From: CAYZZA01 sp964482685
GTDB taxonomy: Bacteria; Bacillota; Bacilli; Lactobacillales; Carnobacteriaceae_A
Direction: 5' to 3'
NCBI GenBank assembly: GCA_964482685.1
Contig: CAYZZA010000031.1
Location: 1 to 14,116, forward strand
DNA length: 14,116 bases
Translations under genes and position numbers: made by a program
Shown: in pieces, positions 8,109-14,116 of the stretch
Layout: each line of letters begins with the position of its first letter
Position numbering within the stretch: the first letter of the stretch is position 1
The notes under the pieces: model-generated
The model's input: only the letters and a program-made list of their open reading frames with translations
Databases searched by the model: none
Told to the model about the DNA's origin: nothing

Positions 8109-8909
8109 TCAATAGTCAAAAGGATGGTCTGGGTTGATGAGAATAGGGCGGATGGATTTCGCGGTTCCATCTAAATCATTCAACTCAAGTATGCACCCAG
8201 ACAATTGAGTGCGTCCGTCTTCATCTACTTCAAATCGGGTAGGCAAATTGGTCAAGAACCGGCGCAACACTTGGTCTCTTTTCATGCCTAACAACCCGTC
8301 ATACGGCCCTGTCATTCCCGCATCGGTTAAATACGCCGTTCCATCTTTTAAAATCCGCGCATCGTTTGTTTGTACATGTGTGTGTGTCCCGACTACAGCG
8401 GATACACGCCCATCCACATACCATCCCATCGCTTGCTTTTCACTTGTGGTTTCCGCATGGAAATCCATAAATATTAATGAGGTTCTTTTTTGTGCTTCTT
8501 CTATGAGTTCATCCACTTTTCGAAAAGGATCGTCTAGATCAGACATAAAGACACGTCCTTGCATATTGATAACAGCCAATTCTACTTGATTGACTTTCAC
8601 AAAATGCATTCCTTTTCCAGGCGTTGTATCCACTGGAAAGTTTGCAGGGCGAATCAATTTATCGGCTGTATCAATAAACTCAAAAATATCGCGGTTATCC
8701 CACGTGTGATTGCCCATCGTAATCACATCGGCACCTGCTTTTAACAACCTTTTGTAAATGTCTTCGGTAATGCCGCGTCCAGATGCCGCATTTTCTCCGT
8801 TGATAACGGTCACTTGTGGTTTGTATTTCTTTTTTAATAAGGGCACATACTGCTCCACCATGTGGATTCCAGCTGTCCCAACAACATCGCCAATAAATAA
8901 AACTTTCAT
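8109..8909 (-). CDS. ymdB: YmdB-family metallophosphoesterase
   Basis: A 266-aa cytoplasmic calcineurin-like phosphoesterase of the YmdB family (B. subtilis 264 aa). In B. subtilis YmdB hydrolyses 2',3'- and 3',5'-cyclic nucleotides in vitro and affects biofilm formation and motility; its natural substrate is not settled. The di-metal ligands are present: D8 (FIGDVVG), E39 and N40 (NGENAASG), N67 and H68 (MGNHTWDN), H151 (DFHAETTSEK), H176 and H178 (GTHTHVQTND). E39 is the residue known to be needed for activity. The ATG at 8909 is preceded by AGAGGA nine bases upstream. It lies downstream of rny, as in Bacillus, but behind rny's terminator, and it is followed after 24 bases by mutS. It therefore appears to be the first gene of a ymdB-mutS-mutL unit. 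Confidence 0.95.
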   Translation of the reverse strand: MKVLFIGDVVGTAGIHMVEQYVPLLKKKYKPQVTVINGENAASGRGITEDIYKRLLKAGADVITMGNHTWDNRDIFEFIDTADKLIRPANFPVDTTPGKGMHFVKVNQVELAVINMQGRVFMSDLDDPFRKVDELIEEAQKRTSLIFMDFHAETTSEKQAMGWYVDGRVSAVVGTHTHVQTNDARILKDGTAYLTDAGMTGPYDGLLGMKRDQVLRRFLTNLPTRFEVDEDGRTQLSGCILELNDLDGTAKSIRPILINPDHPFDY

Positions 8910-8948
8910 ACGTCCATTTCCTCTTTTCTTGTCTCGTTATGCTTCTTT

Positions 8949-8977
8949 ATTTTAACAGTAAAGGGATTTAATGAAAA
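8949..8977 (-). promoter_or_regulatory. Candidate promoter of ymdB-mutS-mutL
   Basis: TTTTCA (8972-8977, two mismatches from TTGACA) and TAAAAT (8949-8954) are 17 bases apart on the minus strand. The -10 is extended by TGT in front of it. It sits after the rny terminator and about 40 bases before the ymdB start. Confidence 0.55.
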
Positions 8978-9060
8978 GCACTCTCATGAAAAGGACCCTT
9001 TCGCACTCCTGTTCAACTGTGTACCTGACTCCATACTGTTTGAATTGCGTCTTTTTTTAC

Positions 9061-9097
9061 AAAAAAAAGAACCGATGTCCTAATAGGCTCGGTTCTT
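9061..9097 (-). terminator. Rho-independent terminator after rny
   Basis: 9-bp perfect stem (9067-9075 and 9089-9097, AAGAACCGA and its complement), 13-base loop, then T residues on the minus strand, giving an eight-T run. It starts five bases after the rny stop codon. Confidence 0.88.
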
Positions 9098-9102
9098 CTC
9101 GT

Positions 9103-10662
9103 TTATTTTGCGTATTCTACAGATCTTGTTTCGCGTATGACCGTTACTTTAATATGGCCGGGATAATCCATTTCTGCTTCAATTTCTTTACGTACATCTC
9201 GTGCAAGTTTCATTGTTTCTGCGTCATTCAATTCTTCCGGTTTCACAATAATCCGAATTTCGCGTCCAGCTTGAATTGCATAGCTTTGTTTCACTCCAGA
9301 GAAACTATTTGAGATGGCTTCGAGTTTTTCAAGTCTGTGCAAGTAGTGCTCTAAGGATTCACTGCGTGCGCCTGGTCGAGCAGCAGAGATTGCATCTGCG
9401 GCAGCAACAAGGACAGAAATCACCGAATTGGCGGGAACGTCTCCGTGGTGAGACGCAATTGCGTTCACAACGGTTGGGTTCTCTTTGTATTTCAAAGCCA
9501 ACTCAGTTCCAATTTCAACGTGTGAGCCATCTACTTCACTGTCTAATGCTTTGCCAATATCATGCAAAAGACCTGCTCGTTTGGCCAAGGCCACATCTTC
9601 TCCCAGTTCAGCTGCGAGTATCCCAGCAAGTTTGGCTACTTCGATGGAATGGTTTAAGACGTTTTGTCCATAACTTGTTCGGAAGTGCATACGTCCAACA
9701 ACTTTGATTAAATCAGGGTGCATCGCATGGATGCCCACTTTAAAGATAGCTTCTTCCCCAATTTGACGAATGCGTTCTTCCATTTCCTTGCGAGAATGTT
9801 CCACTACTTCTTCGATTCTTCCAGGATGGATGCGTCCATCTTGGATCAATGTTTCCAAAGATAGTTTGGCAATTTCTCGTCGGATTGGGTCGTACCCACT
9901 CAGTACCACAGCTTCCGGCGTATCATCAATGATCAGATCCATTCCAGTCAATGTTTCTAAGGCCCGAATGTTTCTTCCTTCACGTCCGATAATTCGACCT
10001 TTCATGTCATCGTTTGGCAATTGAATCACGGAAACTGTTGTTTCAGAGACTTGATCGGCCGCGCAACGTTGAATGGCTTGTGCCACTAAATTCCGCGCTG
10101 TTCGATTAGCGTCTTCTTTAGCCTGTTCTTCACTATTTTTCACCATAATGGCAATATCTTGTGCCAAACTTTCTTCGGTGTTTTTCATTACAATGGCTTT
10201 AGCATCTTCACGGGAAAGAGCAGCCACTTCTTCAAGTTTCGCTTCTTTTTCACCGACGAGTGCTTCTGCTCTTTCTTTGAGTCGATCCACTTCTTCATGC
10301 TTTGAATGGAGTTGTTCTTCTTTCTTTTGAAGCATTTGTTCTTTTTTATCAATAGTGTCACTTTTTTTGTCTAACTTATCCTCACGTTGATCTAGACGAC
10401 TTTCTTGTCTAGAGACATCAAGACGGCGTTCTTTTAAATCCAATTCTACTTCTTCTCTGTAGACATGAATTTCTTCTTTTGCCTCCAGCAACGCTTCTTT
10501 TTTTATTGTTTCAGCTTCTTTATTCGCATCTTCCACAATGATTTCCGCTGTCTGTCTGGAATCGGACAAGCGTTTCTCAATATTCTTTTTGGAGATGGAT
10601 GATCCCGCAAAAAAACCAATAATTAAAGCAACGATAGCGAAGGCAATTTCTACTAAACCCAT
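9103..10662 (-). CDS. rny: Ribonuclease Y
   Basis: RNase Y is the membrane-anchored endoribonuclease that starts mRNA turnover in many Firmicutes. The length of 519 aa matches B. subtilis (520). Residues 4-20 form one hydrophobic membrane segment (starting MGLVEIAFAIVALIIGF). About 25-200 is a long charged coiled coil rich in E, K and R. A KH RNA-binding domain is centred on GRIIGREGRNIR (222-233). An HD domain carries H338 (LNHSIEV), H367-D368 (LLHDIGK) and a later conserved SHHGD, so the metal site is present. The ATG at 10662 has GGAGGTG a few bases upstream (10669-10675). An overlapping ATG four bases earlier is in another frame. It has its own promoter and terminator and is transcribed alone between recA and ymdB. 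Confidence 0.97.
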   Translation of the reverse strand: MGLVEIAFAIVALIIGFFAGSSISKKNIEKRLSDSRQTAEIIVEDANKEAETIKKEALLEAKEEIHVYREEVELDLKERRLDVSRQESRLDQREDKLDKKSDTIDKKEQMLQKKEEQLHSKHEEVDRLKERAEALVGEKEAKLEEVAALSREDAKAIVMKNTEESLAQDIAIMVKNSEEQAKEDANRTARNLVAQAIQRCAADQVSETTVSVIQLPNDDMKGRIIGREGRNIRALETLTGMDLIIDDTPEAVVLSGYDPIRREIAKLSLETLIQDGRIHPGRIEEVVEHSRKEMEERIRQIGEEAIFKVGIHAMHPDLIKVVGRMHFRTSYGQNVLNHSIEVAKLAGILAAELGEDVALAKRAGLLHDIGKALDSEVDGSHVEIGTELALKYKENPTVVNAIASHHGDVPANSVISVLVAAADAISAARPGARSESLEHYLHRLEKLEAISNSFSGVKQSYAIQAGREIRIIVKPEELNDAETMKLARDVRKEIEAEMDYPGHIKVTVIRETRSVEYAK

Positions 10663-10756
10663 TCATTTCACCTCCGTATCGGTATTCTATTTTTTAATCA
10701 ATCATTAAAAGTAAATCAAGCTACATGCTGCTCAGATAAACCTCGCAGTATATTCA

Positions 10757-10785
10757 ATATTAAATGTATACAGAACGTATGTCAA
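10757..10785 (-). promoter_or_regulatory. Strong sigma-A type promoter of rny
   Basis: A perfect TTGACA (10780-10785) and TAATAT (10757-10762, two mismatches from TATAAT) lie 17 bases apart on the minus strand. It stands just past the recA terminator and about 95 bases before the rny ATG, giving a leader of roughly 85-90 bases. The leader holds a 7-bp AT-only inverted repeat (10692-10698 and 10704-10710), too weak to call a regulatory hairpin. Confidence 0.8.
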
Positions 10786-10792
10786 CCGCTAC

Positions 10793-10832
10793 AAAAAGAA
10801 AACTCCCACTTCTTTTGAAAGAAGTGGGAGTT
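10793..10832 (-). terminator. Rho-independent terminator after recA
   Basis: A 14-bp perfect stem (AACTCCCACTTCTT at 10801-10814 and its complement at 10819-10832) with a TTGA loop (TCAA in the minus-strand transcript), followed on the minus strand by TTCTTTTTG. It lies 28 bases after the recA stop codon. Confidence 0.92.
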
Positions 10833-10860
10833 AAATAGGTTTTACCATGCTAATCTTTTT

Positions 10861-11928
10861 TTATTTTTCTGTTTTTGCTTTTTCAGCATCCGTATTTTTA
10901 TCGGTCTTCTTCTTTTCGTCTTCTTTTTCATCTAATGGATCGCCAATGCCATATTCAGTCCGTACTTTTTTCTCAATCTCTTCTCGTAGTGCGGGATGGT
11001 CTCTAAAATACTGCTTAGCATTTTCACGTCCTTGCCCAATCCGTTCTTCTCCGTAAGAGTACCACGCACCCGCTTTGTCAATAATGTCTTTTTCAGACGC
11101 CATGTCAACTAGTTCGCCTACTTGCGAGATTCCTTCACCGTACATGATATCCACTTCCGCTACACGAAAAGGAGGAGCTACTTTGTTTTTAACAATTTTT
11201 ATTTTGGTGCGGTTCCCCATAATATCGGTTCCTTGTTTAATGGCTTCTGCACGTCTGACTTCCAGACGAACAGTGGAATAAAACTTCAACGCACGTCCTC
11301 CTGGGGTTGTTTCAGGATTTCCAAACATTACCCCAATTTTCTCACGGATTTGGTTAATAAATAGTGCAATCGTTTTGGTTTTATTAATCGAACCGGACAA
11401 CTTTCTCAAAGCTTGCGACATGAGACGCGCTTGAAGACCCATATGAGAATCTCCCATTTCGCCTTCAATCTCTGCTCGCGGCACTAATGCTGCAACAGAG
11501 TCAATAACCACAATATCAATGGCGCCACTCGACACAAGAGCGTCCGCAATTTCTAACGCTTGTTCTCCTGTGTCCGGTTGAGATAACAGCAACTCATCAA
11601 TATCGACTCCTAGAGCTGTCGCATATTTAGGGTCAAGCGCATGTTCTGCGTCAATAAACGCTGCCACTCCCCCATGTGCTTGCACAGACGCAATGGCATG
11701 CAACGCAACGGTGGTCTTACCCGAACTTTCCGGTCCATATATTTCAATAATCCGGCCACGTGGGTATCCCCCGACTCCTAGAGCAACGTCTAGCGCTAGA
11801 GATCCACTTGGAACGGTGTTAATTTGTGTGTCTACTTTTTCGCCCATCTTCATGATGGACCCCTTTCCATAATTTTTCTCAATTTTCTTTAAGGCTACTT
11901 CTAGTGCTTTTTTACGCTCATCTGACAT
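10861..11928 (-). CDS. recA: Recombinase RecA
   Basis: RecA forms filaments on single-stranded DNA, drives strand exchange and triggers LexA self-cleavage in the SOS response. The 355-aa protein (B. subtilis 348) has Walker A GPESSGKT (65-72), catalytic E95 (DAEH), Walker B VVIDS (140-144), the L1 region around GEMGDSHMG (156-164) and the L2 region NQIREKIGVMFG (192-203) with TTPGGRALK. The tail from about 333 is highly charged (D, E and K), as usual for RecA. The ATG at 11928 has AGGAGG seven bases upstream (11936-11941). It has its own promoter with a LexA box and its own terminator. It follows cinA, the common order in Firmicutes. No intein or interruption is present. Confidence 0.99.
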   Translation of the reverse strand: MSDERKKALEVALKKIEKNYGKGSIMKMGEKVDTQINTVPSGSLALDVALGVGGYPRGRIIEIYGPESSGKTTVALHAIASVQAHGGVAAFIDAEHALDPKYATALGVDIDELLLSQPDTGEQALEIADALVSSGAIDIVVIDSVAALVPRAEIEGEMGDSHMGLQARLMSQALRKLSGSINKTKTIALFINQIREKIGVMFGNPETTPGGRALKFYSTVRLEVRRAEAIKQGTDIMGNRTKIKIVKNKVAPPFRVAEVDIMYGEGISQVGELVDMASEKDIIDKAGAWYSYGEERIGQGRENAKQYFRDHPALREEIEKKVRTEYGIGDPLDEKEDEKKKTDKNTDAEKAKTEK

Positions 11929-11985
11929 TCATGTTCCTCCTAGAGTTTACTCTCTTTTAAGCATCTTTCTTACTTCAACATCCTT

Positions 11986-12014
11986 ATTTTACTTGTAAAC
12001 GGACCGAATAGCAA
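11986..12014 (-). promoter_or_regulatory. recA promoter
   Basis: TTGCTA (12009-12014) and TAAAAT (11986-11991) are 17 bases apart on the minus strand; the -35 has two mismatches and the -10 has one. The LexA box lies eight bases upstream of the -35. The expected leader is about 50 bases and ends in a strong AGGAGG. Confidence 0.7.
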
Positions 12015-12022
12015 GCATTGAA

Positions 12023-12036
12023 CGAACATACATTCG
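12023..12036. promoter_or_regulatory. LexA (DinR) SOS box controlling recA
   Basis: CGAACATACATTCG matches the Gram-positive SOS box CGAAC-N4-GTTCG in nine of ten fixed positions, with A instead of G at the start of the second half-site. It lies four bases past the cinA stop codon and just upstream of the recA -35 element, where LexA would block polymerase. This indicates damage-inducible recA. Confidence 0.85.
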
Positions 12037-12040
12037 CCTG

Positions 12041-13219
12041 TTATTCTTCTCTGAAGCGAACATCTTTTGGGAGGTCTACTCCCTCTAATCGGAGGCGAAC
12101 CATATTTGTAGCCGTTAAGACAGCGTACTCACGGTTTTTTTCTCGATTAAACGGAAATAAAAATTTGTGTGTCCATGTAGGGGCACCTTTTTTAGCAACA
12201 GCAATCCACACAACTCCTGCTGGATGTCCTTCTAGCGGATCCGGTCCTGCCACACCTGTCAACGCGACACTGATATCTGCTCGAAAAAGGGTCCGGACGT
12301 GTTCGGCCATTTCTTTGGCGCAAGCCGCACTCACTACACCAAACTCCTCTATAGTTTCTTTACGTACATGAAGGTCTTCATTTTTTACTCGTGCACTATA
12401 AGAAACTATTCCCCCTTCAAACACCGCACTTGCTCCAGCTTCTTTGGATAAATAGCTCATCACGGCTCCGCCAGTTAAACTTTCAGCCGCAGTCACCGTA
12501 TACTTGCGTGCCCGTAGCAATTCAAGTACTTTCTTGGATAAAGGCGCGTCGCCCACGTACTCATATGGATAATGTGTGGACGAATATGTCCGACAAGTTG
12601 CTTGTATTTGCTTATCCATATGAACAAATCCAGTAGCCTCTAAGCGTAGAATGACGTGCCCGTCTTCTTCACACGCCTGGACGTACAAGGTCGGATACTG
12701 CTGGTGTAGCTCTTGTTTGAGCGGCTCAAGGTCTTTTGTGCGTAGTCCAAAATAGTAGTGAACATGCTCACTTGTGTATGAGTTTTTTCTATCCATTAGT
12801 CGGCTCATCAACTCTGCGATTTGTGTCTTCGTATCAGCAAGACTGCTCGTATCGTCCAAAGGTACGTACACCACTTTTTTCTCTGCTTGACTCGCTACCT
12901 TTGCCGCAAAAGACAGGCCGACTTTCGTTTCTGGATAATCTTTTTGCGAAGAAAACGAGAGGTTCAAGAGCTGCTCTAAAATCGTTTGTCTTTGTCTATG
13001 CTCAGTCGGTGTTCCCCAGCCAAGAATCACAAGTTCCAACTTGTCATCAATGAAAGACCGGATCACTTCTTGACAATCGCTTCCTTCTTTCGTACATAAA
13101 AACTGGGCTCTCACCATGTTGCCTTTTTTTCTACAGGCTTGTGCACAAAACAGGTGTACTGCCTCTAGTGTCTCTAGATTTGTGTGGTTTGTGCCAATAG
13201 ATACAATCCCTATACTCAT
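12041..13219 (-). CDS. cinA: CinA-family protein: intact nicotinamide-nucleotide amidohydrolase domain, divergent N-terminal domain
   Basis: The start is the ATG at 13219, with AAAAGGGGGG six bases upstream, giving 392 aa (B. subtilis CinA about 416). The open frame runs 55 codons further up, but only through the pgsA terminator. The C-terminal half (about 225-392) is a clear PncC/CinA domain that deamidates nicotinamide mononucleotide: AAESLTGG with nucleophile S247, YSARVK with K279, GVVSAACAKEM and TGVAGPD (321-327). The N-terminal half (about 1-215) keeps the CinA layout (IGIVSIGT, LELVILGWG, YYFGLRTKDLEPL, a KH-like ILRLEATG) but has lost the family motifs. GTELLLG is replaced by GTNHTNL (9-15), GGLGPT by GWGTPT (67-72) and LPGPP by VPLDD. 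Its pyrophosphatase activity is therefore doubtful. It is monocistronic or shares read-through with recA; cinA and recA are neighbours in many Firmicutes. Confidence 0.88.
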   Translation of the reverse strand: MSIGIVSIGTNHTNLETLEAVHLFCAQACRKKGNMVRAQFLCTKEGSDCQEVIRSFIDDKLELVILGWGTPTEHRQRQTILEQLLNLSFSSQKDYPETKVGLSFAAKVASQAEKKVVYVPLDDTSSLADTKTQIAELMSRLMDRKNSYTSEHVHYYFGLRTKDLEPLKQELHQQYPTLYVQACEEDGHVILRLEATGFVHMDKQIQATCRTYSSTHYPYEYVGDAPLSKKVLELLRARKYTVTAAESLTGGAVMSYLSKEAGASAVFEGGIVSYSARVKNEDLHVRKETIEEFGVVSAACAKEMAEHVRTLFRADISVALTGVAGPDPLEGHPAGVVWIAVAKKGAPTWTHKFLFPFNREKNREYAVLTATNMVRLRLEGVDLPKDVRFREE

Positions 13220-13225
13220 GGACTG

Positions 13226-13235
13226 CCCCCCTTTT
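13226..13235 (-). promoter_or_regulatory. Ribosome binding site that decides the cinA start
   Basis: AAAAGGGGGG on the minus strand, six bases before the ATG at 13219. The following MSIGIVSIGT aligns with the N-terminus of ordinary CinA (xxAEIIAVGT), so the longer open frame upstream is not part of the protein. Confidence 0.7.
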
Positions 13236-13272
13236 AAAGATACGCATTTTTGTCTTCTGGTGTGTTTAAAAT

Positions 13273-13301
13273 AGTGTACCACGACCAGTATGCCCTGACG
13301 C
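13273..13301 (-). promoter_or_regulatory. Candidate cinA promoter
   Basis: TGGTACACT on the minus strand is an extended -10 (TACACT at 13273-13278). A poor -35 match, GCGTCA (13296-13301, three of six), lies 17 bases upstream. Some promoter is expected here because a strong terminator separates pgsA from cinA. The 50 bases around it are GC-rich compared with other spacers in the window, and I see no riboswitch-like folding in them. Confidence 0.35.
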
Positions 13302-13334
13302 CTGCCAGCACTCAGAACCAAGTAGTCTATATAT

Positions 13335-13381
13335 AAAAAAAAGAACAACACACCAGTCTTTTCTCGTGTGTTGTTCTTTTT
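13335..13381 (-). terminator. Rho-independent terminator after pgsA
   Basis: A 16-bp perfect stem (13338-13353 and 13366-13381, core GAACAACACAC) with a 12-base loop, then T residues on the minus strand, making a run of eight. It lies 73 bases after the pgsA stop codon. The 73 bases between are AT-rich and hold nothing I recognise. Confidence 0.92.
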
Positions 13382-13454
13382 CATCTCGCTTTTTCTCTAC
13401 ATTTTAATTTTTTATTCTATCATTCTTTGCTGTTTTTTTGTTGTTGTGCCCTTT

Positions 13455-14036
13455 TTAATCTACGTCTACAAAAACTTGCTTATTCTGAATGAAATAATCG
13501 GCTCCTGAATAGATAGTAAAAAAGAGACATGTGTACAACATAAGTTGATCTACGGGTAGACCAAGCATATGGAACGGATAATTATGGAGCAACAAAAAGA
13601 TAATAGAAAGCATCTGAGTGGCAGTCTTTATTTTTCCTGGAAGCGCTGCTGCCAAGACAGTTCCTCCTTGTTCGACAAGAAGCAACCGCAGTCCAGTAAC
13701 CGCTAGTTCTCTACAAATAATGACCGCTACAACCCATGCCGGGGCTAAATCTAATTCTACTAACATAATAAAAGCAGTCATCACAAGCATTTTATCTGCC
13801 AATGGATCTGCAAATTTCCCAAAGTTTGTGACCAATCCTTGTGCACGCGCAATGTATCCATCTAGCCAGTCTGTAAAACTTGCTACCGCAAAAATACTTG
13901 CCGCAAGAATGTTGGCAACCGGCAGTGTCATCCCAAGGGTTGTCACCGTTCCCAGTGGATTTGGAAACAACAACACAAGTACAAATACCGGTATCATCGC
14001 GACGCGCAATACAGTTAATTTATTTGGTAAGTTCAC
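13455..14036 (-). CDS. pgsA: CDP-diacylglycerol-glycerol-3-phosphate 3-phosphatidyltransferase
   Basis: PgsA joins CDP-diacylglycerol to glycerol 3-phosphate, giving phosphatidylglycerophosphate, the committed step to phosphatidylglycerol and cardiolipin. It is an integral membrane enzyme; the 193-aa length and several hydrophobic segments (about 10-27, 36-53, 87-110, 133-150 and 160-180) fit. The CDP-alcohol phosphatidyltransferase signature D-x2-D-G-x2-A-R-x8-G-x3-D-x3-D is complete, from DWLDGYIAR to GKFADPLAD. The N-terminus NLPNKLTVLR is typical of Firmicutes PgsA. The start is GTG at 14036-14034, with GAGGGAG eight bases upstream. It stands directly before cinA-recA, as in many Bacilli, but ends in its own terminator. 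Confidence 0.95.
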   Translation of the reverse strand: MNLPNKLTVLRVAMIPVFVLVLLFPNPLGTVTTLGMTLPVANILAASIFAVASFTDWLDGYIARAQGLVTNFGKFADPLADKMLVMTAFIMLVELDLAPAWVVAVIICRELAVTGLRLLLVEQGGTVLAAALPGKIKTATQMLSIIFLLLHNYPFHMLGLPVDQLMLYTCLFFTIYSGADYFIQNKQVFVDVD

Positions 14037-14116
14037 GCTTTATTCTCCCTCAATGGACTCAACAAAAAGACAGACTCTTCTGTGTATAAAAACGGCTGAG
14101 TCACTCTTTTTCTTTG
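14037..14116 (-). other. Upstream edge: possible end of the gene before pgsA
   Basis: On the minus strand one frame is open from the window edge for 27 codons (ending PLRENKA) and stops at a TGA overlapping the pgsA GTG as GTGA, a common translational-coupling arrangement. A second frame is open for 24 codons and stops at 14042-14040. The third ends at once in KEKE and a TGA at 14103-14101. I cannot tell which is real. In Bacilli the gene before pgsA is often a RodZ-like membrane protein, but nothing visible identifies it. Confidence 0.3.

Noticed and set aside
8209..8589. 126-codon plus-strand open frame opposite ymdB
   Set aside because: It is entirely antisense to a well-conserved gene, has no recognisable domain, and its Ser/Pro/Thr-rich make-up is what the reverse strand of such a gene gives.
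8971..8993. Direct repeat ATGAAAAG twice between rny and ymdB
   Set aside because: Two copies of an eight-base AT-rich word with no further periodicity; not a repeat array.
9276..9707. 143-codon plus-strand open frame opposite rny
   Set aside because: It lies fully antisense to the KH and HD regions of rny, is low in complexity (many Q, L and R), and has no family resemblance.
10748..10771. Palindrome over the rny -10 region
   Set aside because: Only five outer base pairs match; the inner positions do not, so this is chance in AT-rich DNA.
12018..12371. 117-codon plus-strand open frame opposite the end of cinA
   Set aside because: It is antisense to the conserved amidohydrolase domain and starts over the LexA box; it looks like a shadow frame.
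13220..13384. 55-codon N-terminal extension of cinA
   Set aside because: The extra codons run through the pgsA terminator hairpin and a non-coding spacer, and a good ribosome binding site plus alignment to other CinA proteins place the start at 13219.
14045..14090. Small hairpin (ACAGA/TCTGT followed by T residues) upstream of pgsA as a terminator
   Set aside because: The stem has only five base pairs, too weak to call beside the strong 9-16 bp terminators elsewhere in the window.

Overview
The window reads as a stretch of chromosome from a low-GC Gram-positive bacterium (Firmicutes). All nine recognisable genes lie on the minus strand, so transcription runs from right to left. The order pgsA - cinA - recA - rny - ymdB - mutS - mutL is a Bacilli core order. 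The sporulation gene spoVS and the genes that follow it between ymdB and mutS in Bacillus subtilis are absent, and ymdB is followed directly by mutS. Together with the strong Gram-positive type ribosome binding sites and the LexA/DinR-type SOS box, this suggests a non-sporulating member of the Lactobacillales (a Carnobacteriaceae-like relative is my inference). The genus cannot be fixed from this window.

Layout in transcription order. (1) At the right edge is pgsA, phosphatidylglycerophosphate synthase, with a GTG start and a strong terminator. (2) cinA follows; its C-terminal amidohydrolase domain is intact but its N-terminal domain has lost its family motifs. (3) recA has its own promoter, a LexA box just upstream of the -35 element, and a strong terminator. 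(4) rny (RNase Y) has a near-consensus promoter and a terminator. (5) ymdB - mutS - mutL looks like one transcription unit (promoter at about 8949-8977, terminator at 3220-3276). mutS is interrupted by a 100-base run of N in its C-terminal linker. (6) A large gene resembling SauUSI, a type IV modification-dependent restriction enzyme (PLD nuclease, SF2 helicase, DUF3427 reader), follows with its own candidate promoter. (7) At the left edge is the 5' end of msrB, methionine sulfoxide reductase B.

Functionally most of the window is DNA maintenance: recombination and SOS (RecA), mismatch repair (MutS/MutL) and defence against methylated foreign DNA (SauUSI-like). RNA turnover (RNase Y, with its genetic neighbour YmdB), nucleotide salvage (CinA) and phospholipid synthesis (PgsA) make up the rest. 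The SauUSI-like gene is the one clearly accessory item. In the lines I sampled by eye it is more AT-rich than mutS.

I found no RNA genes, CRISPR arrays, insertion sequences or phage genes. No stretch longer than about 240 bases lacks a gene. I did not find an undescribed multi-gene system here. The best leads are the decayed CinA N-terminal domain, the restriction gene downstream of mutSL with a possible operator on its promoter, and the hidden piece of the MutS linker.
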